35,058 nt of DNA from Methanobrevibacter sp. (GTDB lineage Archaea; Methanobacteriota; Methanobacteria; Methanobacteriales; Methanobacteriaceae): positions 1 to 35,058 of the forward strand of contig NZ_JAUNXI010000019.1 of NCBI RefSeq assembly GCF_030539875.1. Reading direction: 5' to 3'. Positions 32,766 to 35,058 of this stretch are shown piece after piece (the stretch's first letter is position 1; each line of letters starts with the position of its first letter). The notes below the pieces were generated by a model. The model ran no database searches. It was not told the origin of the DNA and saw nothing but the letters and a program-made list of their open reading frames with translations. The translations under genes were made by a program, and so were the position numbers.

Positions 32766-35058
32766 TTAAAGTTTCTTTAGAAGGTTAATTTTTTTAGATT
32801 TTTTACCTTCCTTTGAAACTTGGACATTTTGGAATTTTGCGTAATTAACTTTAACACCATCATCTAGGTCAATTTCTATATTTTGATTAGCTATGTGAGA
32901 TAGTGCTTCATCATATTCTTGTGTTTCTTTTAATTGTTTTTGAAGTTTAGCTTTATCTTTAGTTGCTTTTACAACTTCTTGTTTTGATGATGAGTGATTA
33001 ATTATATTGTCACAGTTAGCTATTGCTTGTTCGATAGCTTTTTGAGTTTTATGCAAGTAATCTGTTCTAATTCTTGCAACTAAACTTGGTTCATATCTGT
33101 GCATATAAATTAGACAGTTGAAACCATTTTCTTTGCCGCTTGAAAATTGCCAGTAAATTGGGCATTTTTTGTATGTTTTTTTGTGATCATTGAAAAAGTT
33201 TTTAAGGAGATAATCTCTGATTTTTTCTCTTGAAGGTTTTTTATTTTTAGCTAGTGCATTAGCTATAAAATCAAGGTTTTCTTCTAAGGTTTCTTTGCCA
33301 AAGCATGTTTTTACAAATTCTACAAAACGATTAACAATATCATCTTCAAAATACTCGGAATCTAAAATTGGGATAATATTATCATCATCTGGAATGAATT
33401 TATGATAATTATTTATATTAAATTTACCTCCTGCAAATTGTAAACCTTCATTATCCAAACTATAACGACCAAACATACAACCAACAGCATAAGAAATAAA
33501 TGATTTAATATCCTTACTCAATATAGGGCAATATAATGTAATATCTTCTTTAACAATATTGTTAGAAATTTCTGACTGTAAATTATAAATTTTAATAAAT
33601 ATATCATTAAGTTTAAATTCATTTTCAAAAATCAGATTAATGAATTCATTTTGTTGTTTTGACCATTGTTGGAAATTATTAAAAATTAAATCACTATTAA
33701 ATTTTAAAAATGGATGTTTTATGAAATTCCAGCTAGTTTCAAAAGAATCCCAATCTAATTTAGAAATATCAATATTCTGAGTAACTAATTTATCTACTTC
33801 CTGTTTGAATGATTCATTATAAATAATAGGAACTTGAAGAATATTTTCTACTTGAAAATTTAATGTAGGATTGATAATCTTTAAAAAAGTAATTCCAACT
33901 TTACTAGTTAATAATGCTTGTAAATATTTTATAAAATCTCCTTTATCAAACATCCCAGAACCTGCAACATCCCACAAAAAACCATTTGGAAAATAACGTG
34001 TTGATAATGTTGACGAAGTAATATATGACCATGAAACATACTCTTTTAAATAAAAATCTGAAAATGATGCTTTCCCTCTTGTTTTATCTTTTGAACCATA
34101 TTTCCAATAAACAATATATTCTTGATTCCCATACCATTTTCTAAATTTTCCACCTTTATTATAAGGAATCCAATATTTACTATTCAAATCTATTTCATTG
34201 AACGAATTTTTATCAAATGCTATCTTATCTATTGATACTTCATGCCAAAATCTTAAAAATTTATCATTATTTCCAGTTATTATTCCCTGAAAAGAATCAA
34301 TGTATCTGGTAATATCTTCACCCTTTTCAAAATCATTTATAATCTCATTTGTTGCCCAGTATGCTATTGGAGATCCAGGAATTTTTTCAAAATTAGATTG
34401 ATTAAAAATTAAAGTATTTTCATCATTATGAAACTCTTCTTCTTTTCTGCTTTCTGAATTAAACTCAGTTAATCTGTGGAATGTTGATTTGTAATTTTTA
34501 ATTAAATTATTTCTATTAACAAAAGTTGTTGCTTGTACAACTTCACCACCAATTTCTTCAAATGCATGAGCTCCTAAATGAGCCATATTAATTATCGTGT
34601 GATTATTAATTAATTCAACCCTTAATTTTTCAAATGTTGATAAAAACATGAATGATTGCTGAGTAATCATTGCAACAAAACCTTTTTCATTACAGAAATC
34701 ATGACATCTTTCAATAAATACTGCAAACAAATCCGATTTTGAATTTAGATAATTTTTTTTCAAATAATCTTTTAAATTGGAATTCATACCACTATTTCCC
34801 ATGTATGGGGGATTTGTAGTAACAATATCATAGTTTTTAGCAAGTAATTTGGACTGACTAATAATAGTTTTCATTAATCGAAATTCGTTTTGGTATTTAT
34901 ATTTATTTAAATTATTCTCATTTAATTCATAATTGCATATAGCTTCAAATAGTTCATCAAAATTAATATTTTCAATATCTAAAATACTACCATATTCTTT
35001 TGCATTTTTAAATACATTATATAAATAATTCCAATTTTTTTCATTGGTTTTGTCTTGT
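32766..35058 (-). CDS. pglX: BREX adenine-specific DNA methyltransferase PglX, 5' end outside window
   Basis: PglX methylates adenine in a non-palindromic site to mark host DNA and is the specificity factor of BREX. The frame is open to the right edge: upstream of the internal ATG 34874 it continues as YGSILDIENINFDELFEAI ... YKYQNEFRL, so the annotated start at that ATG would be wrong. The visible 763 residues contain the methyltransferase motif IV DIVTTNPPYMGNSGMN, the FVAMITQQSFMFLSTFEKLR segment, the GGEVVQATTFV region, and downstream target-recognition and helical parts to the end. Full PglX is near 1200 residues, so roughly 400 N-terminal residues with the SAM-binding motif I lie beyond 35058. 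Here it precedes brxA, unlike the usual position after brxC. Confidence 0.93.
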   Translation of the reverse strand, partial: QDKTNEKNWNYLYNVFKNAKEYGSILDIENINFDELFEAICNYELNENNLNKYKYQNEFRLMKTIISQSKLLAKNYDIVTTNPPYMGNSGMNSNLKDYLKKNYLNSKSDLFAVFIERCHDFCNEKGFVAMITQQSFMFLSTFEKLRVELINNHTIINMAHLGAHAFEEIGGEVVQATTFVNRNNLIKNYKSTFHRLTEFNSESRKEEEFHNDENTLIFNQSNFEKIPGSPIAYWATNEIINDFEKGEDITRYIDSFQGIITGNNDKFLRFWHEVSIDKIAFDKNSFNEIDLNSKYWIPYNKGGKFRKWYGNQEYIVYWKYGSKDKTRGKASFSDFYLKEYVSWSYITSSTLSTRYFPNGFLWDVAGSGMFDKGDFIKYLQALLTSKVGITFLKIINPTLNFQVENILQVPIIYNESFKQEVDKLVTQNIDISKLDWDSFETSWNFIKHPFLKFNSDLIFNNFQQWSKQQNEFINLIFENEFKLNDIFIKIYNLQSEISNNIVKEDITLYCPILSKDIKSFISYAVGCMFGRYSLDNEGLQFAGGKFNINNYHKFIPDDDNIIPILDSEYFEDDIVNRFVEFVKTCFGKETLEENLDFIANALAKNKKPSREKIRDYLLKNFFNDHKKTYKKCPIYWQFSSGKENGFNCLIYMHRYEPSLVARIRTDYLHKTQKAIEQAIANCDNIINHSSSKQEVVKATKDKAKLQKQLKETQEYDEALSHIANQNIEIDLDDGVKVNYAKFQNVQVSKEGKKSKKINLLKKL

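Noticed and set aside
34872-34874. ATG 34874 as the start of pglX
   Set aside because: The frame continues open to the right edge with sequence fitting PglX, and motif IV would be only 18 residues from the start, so this is an internal methionine.

Overview
The window looks like a chromosomal segment of a low-GC methanogenic archaeon of the Methanobacteriales, most likely Methanobrevibacter or a close relative. Evidence: very AT-rich DNA, AGGTGA/GGTGAT-type Shine-Dalgarno sites, archaeal TATA-like boxes instead of bacterial -35/-10 pairs, many zinc-ribbon membrane proteins, and best-recalled relatives of most proteins in that group. The genus is inferred, not proven.

Region A (1-12360) is a cell-surface polymer locus. 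A left-edge-truncated CDP-glycerol glycerophosphotransferase, a putative serine hydrolase, a family-2 glycosyltransferase and UDP-glucose 6-dehydrogenase run on the + strand. A convergent minus-strand block carries a small membrane-anchored protein and a universal stress protein. It is followed by the run gpsA -> nucleotidyltransferase -> glycerophosphotransferase -> GT2/glycerophosphotransferase fusion. Together these could turn DHAP into glycerol-3-phosphate, then CDP-glycerol, then a poly(glycerol phosphate), a teichoic-acid-like polymer that would be bacterial in style.

Region B (12518-20194) starts with two small proteins. Then comes a minus-strand group: zinc-ribbon membrane proteins, a protein with a BrxL/Lon-like C-terminal domain, a double SseB-like protein, a CbbX-type AAA+ ATPase with a TerB-like segment, a DinG/XPD-type Fe-S helicase, and a second zinc-ribbon protein sharing its C-terminal domain with the first. 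I do not know this combination as a named system; it is the best candidate for something undescribed.

Region C (20195-22829) is a scar zone. It holds a 337-bp gene-free stretch with small hairpins, a frameshifted HIRAN-domain gene, a cas6 gene reduced to its two ends by an IS630-family element (matched 25-bp terminal inverted repeats, transposase broken by three frame changes), and the C-terminal stub of a DUF2075-like gene.

Region D (22835-35058, minus strand) is a nearly complete type 1 BREX phage-defence operon transcribed pglX (cut by the right edge) - brxA - brxB - brxC - DUF1802 gene - pglZ - brxL. The gene order differs from the textbook brxABC-pglX-pglZ-brxL and a DUF1802 protein sits inside it. 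Junctions inside brxA-brxL are tight or overlapping, so it is probably one transcription unit after pglX.
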